From: Kordiimonas aestuarii | GTDB lineage: Bacteria; Pseudomonadota; Alphaproteobacteria; Sphingomonadales; Kordiimonadaceae | DNA: 64,000 bases | NCBI RefSeq assembly: GCF_025574465.1 | Contig: NZ_JAOBPP010000013.1 | Span: 1 to 64,000, forward strand | Direction: 5' to 3' | In this document: positions 32,888-40,414 of the stretch, piece after piece | Position numbering within the stretch: the first letter of the stretch is position 1 | How the letters are laid out: every line of letters begins with the position of its first letter | Translations under genes and position numbers: made by a program | Notes under the pieces: model-generated | The model's input: only the letters and a program-made list of their open reading frames with translations | What the model was told of the DNA's origin: nothing | The model's database searches: none

Positions 32888-33403
32888 TCAGTCGATGACA
32901 GGCACGGCGTCTGGCGCTTCTTCATAGCGAAACTCGCTGATTTCGCCCCATTCACCGTCTGTTTTCAGCTGTGCCCAGCCGTGCATCTCACCATCCTTGA
33001 GCATGTAGGCGGAGCGGGTTTCGGTTGGGCCTGACTTTGCCCCGCGCACAAACTCGTGCACCTCAATCCCGCCCTCAACCGGGGTAATGATCCCATCGGT
33101 GTAAAAGCTGGCTGTTGTCACATAGCGGAAGATGATTTTCTCCTGCTGACCGTCCCAATGGATCAGGCTTTCACCGGCATAGGAGCCACCGTTGACGCTG
33201 TGGGTAATGCGGACCGCACGGCCGTGCATCGCCCATTCCCACTTGGAAATGTCAGTGGCATTTTCGGAGCCGTCGACGCTGCCGCTGGCCGTACGCCAGG
33301 TTTTACCGGCAAACGGCGAAAGGGCGGCAAGTTCCTTGATGGGTTCACCGGCGACCGCGGAGAAACCTGACAGCACCAGAAGGACAATAAATAGGGTACG
33401 CAT
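32888..33403 (-). CDS. Exported lipocalin-like / DUF1579-type protein
   Basis: A 171-residue protein with a signal peptide (LFIVLLVLSGFSAVAG-EP). The mature part is a small beta-barrel pattern: LSPFAGKTWRTASG, KWEWAMHGRAVRITHSVNG, ESLIHWDGQQEKIIFRYVTT, and a conserved WAQLKTDGEWGEISEFRYE end. This resembles DUF1579 or lipocalin-like secreted proteins of unknown function. GGAGCAG precedes the ATG. It converges on the kinase gene with six bases between stops and is followed upstream by a beta-propeller gene on the same strand. Confidence 0.7.
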   Translation of the reverse strand: MRTLFIVLLVLSGFSAVAGEPIKELAALSPFAGKTWRTASGSVDGSENATDISKWEWAMHGRAVRITHSVNGGSYAGESLIHWDGQQEKIIFRYVTTASFYTDGIITPVEGGIEVHEFVRGAKSGPTETRSAYMLKDGEMHGWAQLKTDGEWGEISEFRYEEAPDAVPVID

Positions 33404-33438
33404 GGTTCTGCTCCGTATCTCAAGGGTTGGGCGGGACG

Positions 33439-34305
33439 TTACTGGAAGGTCAGCCGATAGGCGGAAACCTTGTGTGTGCCGTCCGCGGGTATGCGCGGCA
33501 TGATAAGGAGGCCGGTGACATAATCATACTGGAAATCGACGGCGTCGAACGTTTCTTCGGAGATGGGAACCGCAATACCATCTGCGCCCAGGCGCCAAAG
33601 CCTGCGGTCATTGACCATAGAGAAAATGAAGGCTTCACCGTCCCATGCAATGCCGTCGATGTCGCGCACGTTATCCTGCAGGGTAACGGGGCCTTCTGCC
33701 AGTGGTTCGCCTGTCACACGGTCCCATATCCATATCTGCCAACCACCGGTCAGCAGCATGTCGCGTGCCACATAAAGCCCGTTCACGAGGTTGAGCGCGG
33801 TTGGATTGTCAATGAAGGGTGTCAGGGCATCGTTGTCGAGCCTGTAAACCGCTTTTCGGCAACTGCCCGAGACATATACCGTGCCGTCTTCGGCAATGGC
33901 GACATCATTCAGGCAGGGCTCTGGATCGGGGGCCGGATACCGCCCGGTGATTTCCCGGGTGGTGACGTCAACTTTAACCAGTTGATTATAATCAGCAAAA
34001 TATAAGGAGTTGCCATAGAGCGCCATGCCTGTGGGCGCGTTAAGCCCCTCGATCCATTTCTCGTCGATCATGCGACCTGACATGGAAAGGCGGCTTATAT
34101 ATCCCTTCCCGTTCTGGCCGTAGCCCACGACGTTGGAGACATAAATGACATTACGTTCTTCGTCCATTGCGACGGATTCAGGTTCGAAAAGGCCGGCATC
34201 CACTGTCCAGATATGGCGGATGGTGGCATGGTCAGCGTGTGTCTGTCCACAGGGCGCGATTAAAAACGCGCCAAGCAGGGTGGCAAAAATAGTGATGCGA
34301 AACAT
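33439..34305 (-). CDS. Exported SMP-30/NHL-type beta-propeller protein
   Basis: A 288-residue protein with a signal peptide (FATLLGAFLIAPCGQTHA-DH). Repeated blade signatures are FEPESVAMDEERNVIYVSNV, LNAPTGMALYGNSLYFADYN, LNDVAIAEDGTVYVSGSC and VRDIDGIAWDGEAFIFSMVN, a six-bladed propeller as in gluconolactonase/SMP-30 and NHL proteins. Whether it is a lactonase or only a binding protein is unclear. It lies 35 bases before the DUF1579-like gene on the same strand, so the two are probably one unit. Confidence 0.82.
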   Translation of the reverse strand: MFRITIFATLLGAFLIAPCGQTHADHATIRHIWTVDAGLFEPESVAMDEERNVIYVSNVVGYGQNGKGYISRLSMSGRMIDEKWIEGLNAPTGMALYGNSLYFADYNQLVKVDVTTREITGRYPAPDPEPCLNDVAIAEDGTVYVSGSCRKAVYRLDNDALTPFIDNPTALNLVNGLYVARDMLLTGGWQIWIWDRVTGEPLAEGPVTLQDNVRDIDGIAWDGEAFIFSMVNDRRLWRLGADGIAVPISEETFDAVDFQYDYVTGLLIMPRIPADGTHKVSAYRLTFQ

Positions 34306-34393
34306 AATCTTCCCGGAACTCCAATCCCACGCACCAGCATAAGCATCCTATCTCAAATTGAAAAGACACCTTCTGGTTTAGCCGCCGGGTTTG

Positions 34394-35323
34394 TTATGGC
34401 AGGCGCGCACCCAGACTGGCTTCGACCACGCGGTACCAGTCAGCGCGGCTGATCCTGACACGCGCGGCCGAGGCGGCTTCCTTGATGCGCGCTGGCGTCT
34501 GCGTGCCGACAATAGGCACCACCCGTGCCGGGTGCATCATGGCGAAGGCGAGCGCAGCTGCCGCGCGGGTTACGCTGTTTTGCGCCGCAATTGCATCCAG
34601 GATCGCGGCAACAGCATAAAGCCTATTGGCTTTCTCCTCCTCGTCTGTCTTGCCGTGGATCAGCAATCCGCCGGCAAGGGGCGACCATGCCAGCGCCAGC
34701 GCGCCGGTTTCCTGACACTGGTCAAAGGTGCCGTCCAGAAGGGGGCCAAGTTCCATTGCAGAGAATTCCGGCTGGTGTGACGCCAGCGGAAAATCAAGGT
34801 TTGCTTGCAAGGCGCGGAACTGGCTTGGGCTATAGTTGGAAACCCCCGCTTCGCGGATCTTGCCCTGGGAGCGCAGGGTGCTGAGGGCGTCTGCGACTTC
34901 TTCAAACGGCGCGAGCATGTCGGGCCGGTGAACCTGGTACAGGTCGATGGTGTCGGTCCGCAGGCGTTTCAGCGATGCCTCACAGGCCCGCATCAGATAT
35001 GGTTTGGTTGAATTATAGGGTACGCCGGGCTCAATGCCGCCTTTGCTGGCCAGTACCATATCGTACCTAAGCGCAGGCTGGGCCTTGAACACATCCCCCA
35101 GCAATGCTTCCGCACTGCCAAAACCCGCGGGGTTGTCGATGCCGTAAATGTCCGCGGTGTCGATCAGGGTCATGCCGCACGCGATCGCGGTTTCGATTTT
35201 GCGTTGCGCTGCCGCCACATCGGTACCTGCAAACCGCCAGCAGCCATAGGCGATGGGACCTATGGGCAGGCCGGACTGGCCCAAGTTATGTTTTGGGTAG
35301 GTATGCATCATGGGGTCGGGCAT
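34394..35323 (-). CDS. Aldo/keto reductase, YdhF-like
   Basis: A 309-residue aldo/keto reductase: catalytic Asp and Tyr in LIDTADIYGIDNP, Lys in VLASKGGIEPG and His in DLYQVHRPDMLAP. The C-terminal part has LAWSPLAGGLLIHG and VVPIVGTQTPARIKEA. It differs from the enzyme at 29710 (low similarity outside the catalytic motifs). A perfect 20-bp palindrome lies about 120 bases upstream and could control it. Substrate unknown. Confidence 0.93.
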   Translation of the reverse strand: MPDPMMHTYPKHNLGQSGLPIGPIAYGCWRFAGTDVAAAQRKIETAIACGMTLIDTADIYGIDNPAGFGSAEALLGDVFKAQPALRYDMVLASKGGIEPGVPYNSTKPYLMRACEASLKRLRTDTIDLYQVHRPDMLAPFEEVADALSTLRSQGKIREAGVSNYSPSQFRALQANLDFPLASHQPEFSAMELGPLLDGTFDQCQETGALALAWSPLAGGLLIHGKTDEEEKANRLYAVAAILDAIAAQNSVTRAAAALAFAMMHPARVVPIVGTQTPARIKEAASAARVRISRADWYRVVEASLGARLP

Positions 35324-35440
35324 TTATTTCGGTCTCGTAATAAAGTGAAATTGTGAATATAATTCAGTGGCTTACGGACATCCAATTGTGAAGCCATGGT
35401 GGTGGTTGTGCCACCAGGGGTTCGTGGCCAGTATCCTCGT

Positions 35441-35460
35441 GTTTGACAGCGCTGTCAAAC
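35441..35460. promoter_or_regulatory. Perfect 20-bp palindrome, LacI-type operator candidate
   Basis: GTTTGACAGCGCTGTCAAAC is a perfect palindrome with a central GC|GC. The core TGACAGCGCTGTCA has the form bound by LacI/GalR-family repressors (central CG step, A/T-rich arms). It lies upstream of the aldo/keto reductase on the minus strand and downstream of the GFA-family gene. No LacI regulator is encoded in this window. Confidence 0.65.
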
Positions 35461-35572
35461 GAAGCAAGGCCTGAGTCAGGCAGTTTTAGCGATAAACTGC
35501 CAGGGGTGTGGGCTTTAAGCAGCACCGAAGCGCCGCATGGTTTCCGCGGCAGCTATAGGGAGAGGGGCAGGC

Positions 35573-36001
35573 TCAGCGATAGTCGCCGGTGAACTGGCCA
35601 TCCGAGGAGCGGTCAAATTGCGGATAATCGTCTGAAATTTCAATAAAATCCGCCTTTTCGCCAACGAAGATATGCCCCATGACTTTAAGCCCCGTAGGGC
35701 CGTCAAGGCTACCGGCCAGGATGCCGGTATCGGGGTAGTCGAAGGGCTCCCAGAACAGGCTGGAGCCACAGTTTTTACAGAAGCCGCGGCGGGCCACGTC
35801 GGAGGATTTATACCACGCCAGACCTTCGTCGCGTGTCAGGGTGATGTCGGCTTTTGGTGCCTTGGTATGGGCACCAAAACTGCCGTGCAGCTTCTGGCAC
35901 ATGCTGCAGTGGCAATTCACCACATCACGTATTTTTCCTTTGATTTCAAAGCGTACCTGCCCGCAAAGGCAGCCGCCCAGAGTAACCCGGTTATGTGTCA
36001 T
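35573..36001 (-). CDS. GFA-family (glutathione-dependent formaldehyde-activating-like) zinc protein
   Basis: A 142-residue DUF636/GFA protein from ATG 36001, with GGGAGG five bases upstream. All Cys motifs are present: GGCLCGQVRF, VNCHCSMCQKLHG and FCKNCGSSLFWEP, giving two zinc sites. The name suggests binding S-hydroxymethylglutathione, but most members are uncharacterised. The upstream region carries a phased repeat array. It may belong with the redox and aldehyde genes nearby. Confidence 0.92.
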   Translation of the reverse strand: MTHNRVTLGGCLCGQVRFEIKGKIRDVVNCHCSMCQKLHGSFGAHTKAPKADITLTRDEGLAWYKSSDVARRGFCKNCGSSLFWEPFDYPDTGILAGSLDGPTGLKVMGHIFVGEKADFIEISDDYPQFDRSSDGQFTGDYR

Positions 36002-36386
36002 GTGACCTCCCTGTCGTGAAGGCAATAGATGGGAAGTCACCGCGAAAATTTCAAGAAAAACGCCTGCACAGATCTGTGCGAAAACTGTGTGGAAAGTGTG
36101 CGGAAAATGCCGGTTTCTGTGCGAAATATGCGCGGAAACCGTACGGCGTTATATGGGCCGAGAAAAAAGCGCCGCGCACAAAAAAAATCAGCGGAGCCTG
36201 ATGGCGATTATAGCACAAAAATGGGCTGATGATACCCAGTGCGATGCTGTCGGCAAAGTGGGGCATGCATGGCATGGTCGGGCACGCCACACTGATGTGC
36301 TAGTGCTGAGGAGCCGCTACGATTTTAGGCACGCCGCGGCCGGAAAGCCGCGGCATGTGCTGTTGGCCTGGTCGCCGGGCAACGCC
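36002..36386. other. Intergenic region, GFA gene / ohr
   Basis: About 385 bases. From left to right: the palindrome GCACAGATCTGTGC (36066-36079), the phased repeat array (listed separately), an A-rich stretch (36160-36188), and the inverted repeat GCCGCGG / CCGCGGC (36333-36339 and 36348-36354) just after the ohr stop, which may act as an ohr terminator without a T-run. No convincing gene on either strand. Confidence 0.5.
36075..36138. repeat. Five TGTGYGRAAA repeats with 11-bp phasing
   Basis: Copies start at 36075 (TGTGCGAAAA), 36086 (TGTGTGGAAA), 36097 (TGTGCGGAAA), 36118 (TGTGCGAAAT) and 36129 (TGCGCGGAAA). The steps are 11, 11, 21 and 11, close to whole helical turns, with a decayed copy at 36108. 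The array is 75-140 bases upstream of the GFA-family start, where an activator or repressor could bind cooperatively along one face of the DNA. Confidence 0.6.
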
Positions 36387-36812
36387 CTAGACGATATTCA
36401 GCGTCACGTCGATATTGCCACGGGTAGCGTTCGAGTAGGGGCAAACCTGATGCGCTGCGGCCACCAGTTTTTCTGCTGTCTCCTTGTCCAGGCCGGGCAG
36501 GGAGATATTATGCTCCACCTCGATGCCAAAGCCGTTCGCGATCGGGCCAATGCCCACTTTTGAACTGATGGAAACATCATCCGGCACTTTGATGCCGGTC
36601 TTGCCGCCAACGGCTTTCATCGCGCCGATGAAACAAGCAGCGTACCCTGCGGCAAAAAGCTGCTCGGGGTTGGTGCCGTCACCACCCGCGCCGCCAAGGC
36701 CCTTGGGGGTGGAAAGTTTCACGTCCAGCGCACCGTCGTCAGATGATGCCTTGCCTTCGCGGCCGCCGGTTGCTGTGGCATGGGCGGTATAGAGTGTTTT
36801 GTCCAGTTTCAT
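36387..36812 (-). CDS. ohr: Organic hydroperoxide resistance protein Ohr
   Basis: Thiol peroxidase that reduces organic hydroperoxides with lipoyl-protein electrons. 141 residues: LYTAHATATGGREGKASSDD, NPEQLFAAGYAACFIGAM (peroxidatic Cys near 60) and AHQVCPYSNATRGNIDVTLN (second Cys near 124). Both Cys are present. AAGGAG precedes ATG 36812. Its promoter region contains a copy of the operator found at ohrR. Confidence 0.97.
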   Translation of the reverse strand: MKLDKTLYTAHATATGGREGKASSDDGALDVKLSTPKGLGGAGGDGTNPEQLFAAGYAACFIGAMKAVGGKTGIKVPDDVSISSKVGIGPIANGFGIEVEHNISLPGLDKETAEKLVAAAHQVCPYSNATRGNIDVTLNIV

Positions 36813-36848
36813 GGTCTGTCTCCTTCGGGGTTATTATAAATCTTTGCC

Positions 36849-36869
36849 TATTAAATAGTGCGCGATTTA
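36849..36869. promoter_or_regulatory. Putative OhrR box upstream of ohr
   Basis: AATAGTGCGCGATTTA (core, 36854-36869) matches the palindromic site at the ohrR start; the two 21-base windows agree at 17 positions in the same orientation. It lies about 40-60 bases upstream of the ohr ATG on the minus strand, where a repressor would block transcription. Confidence 0.68.
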
Positions 36870-36978
36870 TATTCCTCAACTCATTGTACGGACGCTGGCA
36901 GGTGCCTGTGGCAATCTGGTGTCATCGGCCGGTTTTTCCGGCCCGCAGGCCGGGGTGGTTCGGGTTATGTGCTTCGGT

Positions 36979-37431
36979 TTATTCCCCCGCGTGGCTCATG
37001 AGGTCCGCGCGCAGGGATTTGAGCTGGTCCCGCAGCGCGATCAGCTCTTCGGGCGTGCAACCAGTGGCCTGAAAGGCTTCCATCGGCGCTACGCCGGCGT
37101 CGTCCCTGAGGGCCTTGCCCTTATCTGTCAGGCTGACAATCACCTGGCGTTCGTCCTCAACGGCGCGCACGCGGCTAACCAGCGCCATGGTCTCCATGCG
37201 CTTCAGGAGCGGCGTCAGGGTAGCGCTGTCGAGGAAAAGCCGTTCGCCAATCTCGCTCACCCTCTGGCTGTCCCGTTCCCACAAGACCATCATCACCAGA
37301 TACTGCGGGTAGGTCAGGCCAAGGTGTGTCAGCGCCGGGCGGTAAACCTTCTTCAGCGCGTTAGACGCCGAATAAAGCGCAAAACAAAGCTGGTCATCAA
37401 GCTTCAGCGATAATGCCTGTGGCCCTGTCAT
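36979..37431 (-). CDS. ohrR: MarR-family organic hydroperoxide regulator OhrR
   Basis: A peroxide-sensing repressor. Cys in [19 protein letters not shown] is the conserved sensing residue; [30 protein letters not shown] and [20 protein letters not shown] in part form the winged helix. I choose ATG 37431 ([17 protein letters not shown] nine bases upstream), which gives the usual 150 residues. ATG 37476 is an alternative; GTG 37497 falls inside the operator and is unlikely. It sits upstream of ohr on the same strand. Confidence 0.93.
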   Translation of the reverse strand: MTGPQALSLKLDDQLCFALYSASNALKKVYRPALTHLGLTYPQYLVMMVLWERDSQRVSEIGERLFLDSATLTPLLKRMETMALVSRVRAVEDERQVIVSLTDKGKALRDDAGVAPMEAFQATGCTPEELIALRDQLKSLRADLMSHAGE

Positions 37432-37482
37432 CTGTTTTGTCTCCGCCGTTTTGCCGGGCACCATGCCCTGCGCCATGGGAGT

Positions 37483-37503
37483 TATATAATCGTGCACGAT
37501 TTA
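37483..37503. promoter_or_regulatory. Putative OhrR box at ohrR (autoregulation)
   Basis: AATCGTGCACGATT (37488-37501) is a perfect 14-bp palindrome, 57 bases upstream of the chosen ohrR start. Together with the near copy at 36849-36869 it gives a consensus TAAATCGYGCACKATT on the minus strand. OhrR proteins normally repress both ohr and themselves. Confidence 0.7.
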
Positions 37504-37578
37504 ATTTCAAGAGCATGGCGTTCTTTCGGCGTATATTTGTCAATCAGCCCTTCTGCCGAAGCCCTTGATCGCCACAGT

Positions 37579-37664
37579 CGTCACTCCCGCGCAGGCGGAG
37601 TCCAGTGTGACGGACGTAAGCGCGATGTGGCTATCTCCGGATTCCCGCCTGCGCGGGAGTGACG
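37579..37664. repeat. REP-like long inverted repeat
   Basis: CGTCACTCCCGCGCAGGCGG (37579-37598) has its exact reverse complement at 37645-37664, with about 46 bases between. The arm sequence (ACTCCCGCG.AGGCGG / CCGCCTGCGCGGGAGTGA) is of a kind scattered through many proteobacterial genomes. It lies between ohrR and the first DUF547 gene and could form a strong hairpin in RNA. Confidence 0.8.
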
Positions 37665-37686
37665 GAGGATGCTCAATCTTCACTTT

Positions 37687-37713
37687 CCCTGTATTTAGTG
37701 CTTAAATACAGGG
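37687..37713. promoter_or_regulatory. 11-bp perfect inverted repeat before the DUF547 gene
   Basis: CCCTGTATTTA and TAAATACAGGG flank GTGCT. The AT-rich arms and the position 29 bases before the start codon suggest an operator or a 5'-leader hairpin. It has no T-run in the plus direction, so it is not a terminator. Confidence 0.5.
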
Positions 37714-37741
37714 TAGGGACAGCAGGAAGAGGGGAAGCATC

Positions 37742-38971
37742 ATGCGATACTTATCCGGGAAAATTGTGGCTTTTGGCTTTATGGCGATGGTCGCGGCGGG
37801 CACCGCCAGCGCGGCGCAACAGAGGGCCGATGACAGCGCCCGTGCGGACAGCCGCGAGACGCTGGATGTGACTATCAATTATGATGACGTGACCGGACTC
37901 CTCAAAAACATTGTGCTGGTCACCGGGCAGTCCACCCGCGAGCGTGCAGCCGATATCAAAAGCAATATCGGCACCCGCTTCAAAGCCAAGCGCAATGTCT
38001 ACACGGCCTATGAGGGCAACCGGTTTTATGCTGCCGCGCTTGAGGAAGAAGACGCCTATGAAGTGGTCAAACAGATCCGCATGAGCCTTGAAAAAGTGCT
38101 CGATAAAACGCCGATCACCCAGCTTTCGACCAATGAGCAGGTGGCCTATTGGCTGAACCTGCATAATGTCGCCTTCCTTGAAGAGCTGATGCGTCACAGC
38201 CAGAACAATATGCAGGAGCTCCTCTATGGTGAGGACAGCATGCTGGACCGCAAGTTCATCACCATTCGCGACACCAGTATTTCGCTGAACGACATTCGCT
38301 ATAATATTCTTGCCCGCAGCCTGTCGCACGAACCGTTGATCATCTACGGGCTTTATGAGGGAGTTATCGGTGGGCCGAATATCCGCAAGGAAGCCTTTAC
38401 CGGCGAAACGCTGTATGCCCAGCTTGCAGCCAATGCGACGGAGTTCATCAACTCCAACCGGGGTACCTATCTCAAGGGTGGCCGGACCGTGCGGGTTTCA
38501 AGCCTTTATGAGCGCTACAACATGTTTTTCCCTGATTTCCAGAAAGACCTGAAAGCGCATCTGTTGAGCTATCTGTACCAGGGTCGGGTCCGCAACAACA
38601 TTGAGCGCGCCAGCTTCTTGAAACCGGACGTGGATGACTGGACGGTTGCCAGTGTGCGCGGCAACACGCGCGATTATGGTGGCGCGCTGCAAACCAATGG
38701 TTCAGCGCTGGCCACCGCGCAGATGTCCGGCATCAATGATGTGCCCGTCAATATCGCCAGCACCCTGGTGACAGATATGGCGGACGTGGCAGAGAACCAC
38801 ATGCGTTTCTCGCCCGAGCAATTGAAGATGCTGATGCAGTTGAACCGCCAGCGTGCCAACCGCACGGGTAATGTGAATATTGAAGAAATTCAGGAGCCTA
38901 GGAACCGCACGGCGGGGGAGGGCGCACAGCGGCCCGAACCCGAGCCGGAGGACGATGAGGGCGGGCAATAG
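37742..38971 (+). CDS. Exported DUF547-domain protein, first tandem copy
   Basis: A 409-residue protein with a signal peptide (IVAFGFMAMVAAGTASA-AQ). The DUF547 core covers about 120-270: ITQLSTNEQVAYWLNLHNVA, SLNDIRYNILARS, GVIGGPNIRKEAFTGE, INSNRGTYLKGG, VSSLYERYNMFFPDFQKDLK. The C-terminus is polar and acidic (EPEPEDDEGGQ). DUF547 proteins are secreted and of unknown function; a papain-like fold has been suggested for the domain. AGAGGGGAAGCATC precedes the ATG. A terminator separates it from its paralogue. Confidence 0.87.
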   Translation: MRYLSGKIVAFGFMAMVAAGTASAAQQRADDSARADSRETLDVTINYDDVTGLLKNIVLVTGQSTRERAADIKSNIGTRFKAKRNVYTAYEGNRFYAAALEEEDAYEVVKQIRMSLEKVLDKTPITQLSTNEQVAYWLNLHNVAFLEELMRHSQNNMQELLYGEDSMLDRKFITIRDTSISLNDIRYNILARSLSHEPLIIYGLYEGVIGGPNIRKEAFTGETLYAQLAANATEFINSNRGTYLKGGRTVRVSSLYERYNMFFPDFQKDLKAHLLSYLYQGRVRNNIERASFLKPDVDDWTVASVRGNTRDYGGALQTNGSALATAQMSGINDVPVNIASTLVTDMADVAENHMRFSPEQLKMLMQLNRQRANRTGNVNIEEIQEPRNRTAGEGAQRPEPEPEDDEGGQ

Positions 38972-39002
38972 CCTGCGGGTATTGATATCCGGGGTTTGAT
39001 GT

Positions 39003-39036
39003 GGTCGGAGCAGGCAGGTGCTCCGGCCATTTTTTA
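39003..39036 (+). terminator. Rho-independent terminator between the DUF547 genes
   Basis: Stem GGTCGGAGCA / TGCTCCGGCC (one mismatch) with a six-base loop, followed by A and six T. It ends the first DUF547 transcript, so the second copy needs its own promoter in 39040-39120. Confidence 0.85.
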
Positions 39037-39126
39037 TTTTATTCTGTTATATTATAGCTTTTTATTGACGTCTTACCGTGTAATTTTTACGCTTATAGTA
39101 GAGATTCACTGCGATCCGGGGGGATA

Positions 39127-40308
39127 ATGAAAAAGCTTCTCACATCAGTAATGGTCATGATCTGTGCCTTTTGCGCAGCAATTGCCAGCAATGCGGGGGC
39201 TGTCGGCGCGGCGGATGACGGCCCGGGTGCTGCTGCGCCGGGTCATCTGCCGTATCATATCAATTATGACGACCTGACAGCTGTTCTGGAGAACACGGTG
39301 CTGATCACCGGTTTGTCGAACCGAGAGCGCGCGCCTGATATCAAGGCATCGCTTGGCTCTCGGATGAAAGCCAAGCGGAACGTTTATACCGCCTATGAGG
39401 GCAACCGCATCTGGCTGGAAGCCCTGGAGGAAGAGGGCGTGCTAGTGGTTCTGGCCATGATCCGCAAAAGCCTGGAGAGGGTTCCGGACGACGTGCCCAT
39501 TACCAGTTTCAGTACCGCGGAGCAGATCGCTTACTGGCTGAACCTGCATAACGTCGCCCTGCTGGAAGAGCTGGTCCAGCATAGCCAGAATAATATGAAG
39601 CGGCTGCTCTATGGCCGTGACGGCATGATGAATAAAAAGCTGGTGACTGTGCAGGGTGTGCCATTGTCGCTGAATGACATCAGGTTTGAAATCGTGGCGA
39701 GACGGTGGCCTTCGGACCCGCTGATTATCTACGGGTTTTATGAGGGTGTTATTGGCGGGCCCAATATTCGCAAGGAGGCCTTTACCGGCGAGAAACTGCA
39801 CACGCAGCTAAACGCCAACGCCTTTGAATTTATCAACTCAAACCGGGGTACCTCTCTCAAAGCTGGGAAGACCGCGCGTGTCTCAAGCCTGTATGAGCGT
39901 TACGCAATGTTTTTTCCCGATTTTCAAAAAGACCTGAAGGCCCATTTGCTGGCTTATCTTCAGCCTGGCCCTGTCCGCGACAAGGTGGAGAAGGCGCGCA
40001 GGCTTGCGCCGGAGGTGGACGACTGGAGCGTTGCCAGTCTGCGCGGCAACACCCGCGATTATGGGGGTGCCTCGCAGAAAAATTCCTCTGCACTGGCGAC
40101 CGTGCGGATTGCCGGGTCGACGAACGCGGCAATGAATTCATCAATGCTGGCTGACAGCCTGGCGTCCACGGTGCGTAATTTCTCCCGCTTCTCGCTTGAG
40201 CAGGAACAGCTTCTCCTGCAACTGAACAAGCAACGCATGGCCCGGACAGGCAACGTCCGCATCGAGGAATTGCAGGAAATTAAGGAACGGGTAGAGAAAA
40301 ACGAATAA
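39127..40308 (+). CDS. Exported DUF547-domain protein, second tandem copy
   Basis: A 393-residue paralogue of the preceding gene, with a signal peptide (VMVMICAFCAAIASNAGA). The same blocks occur in the same order: KRNVYTAYEGNR, AEQIAYWLNLHNVALLEELV, HSQNNMKRLLYGRDGM, GVIGGPNIRKEAFTGEKL, FINSNRGTSLKAGKT, ARVSSLYERYAMFFPDFQKD. Identity is very high in the core and low at both ends. It lacks the acidic tail of the first copy. GGGGGGATA precedes the ATG. Function unknown. Confidence 0.87.
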   Translation: MKKLLTSVMVMICAFCAAIASNAGAVGAADDGPGAAAPGHLPYHINYDDLTAVLENTVLITGLSNRERAPDIKASLGSRMKAKRNVYTAYEGNRIWLEALEEEGVLVVLAMIRKSLERVPDDVPITSFSTAEQIAYWLNLHNVALLEELVQHSQNNMKRLLYGRDGMMNKKLVTVQGVPLSLNDIRFEIVARRWPSDPLIIYGFYEGVIGGPNIRKEAFTGEKLHTQLNANAFEFINSNRGTSLKAGKTARVSSLYERYAMFFPDFQKDLKAHLLAYLQPGPVRDKVEKARRLAPEVDDWSVASLRGNTRDYGGASQKNSSALATVRIAGSTNAAMNSSMLADSLASTVRNFSRFSLEQEQLLLQLNKQRMARTGNVRIEELQEIKERVEKNE

Positions 40309-40377
40309 GCCCAAGTACTTATACCTGCAAGCCCTGTTGTGTTTCTGGGTTGATGATTGTGGCGCATGGGCAGAAAC

Positions 40378-40400
40378 AACCCCGGGGGATGCCCGGGGTT
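40378..40400. terminator. Hairpin between convergent DUF547 and M20 genes
   Basis: Perfect 9-bp stem AACCCCGGG / CCCGGGGTT with a five-base loop. T-runs are weak on both sides, so it is a likely bidirectional terminator of modest strength. Confidence 0.6.
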
Positions 40401-40414
40401 GGGGTGGTTGTCTT

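Noticed and set aside
36087..36563. A 158-codon plus-strand frame rich in Cys at its start
   Set aside because: The Cys pattern is produced by the TGTGYGRAAA DNA repeats and the rest runs antisense through ohr.
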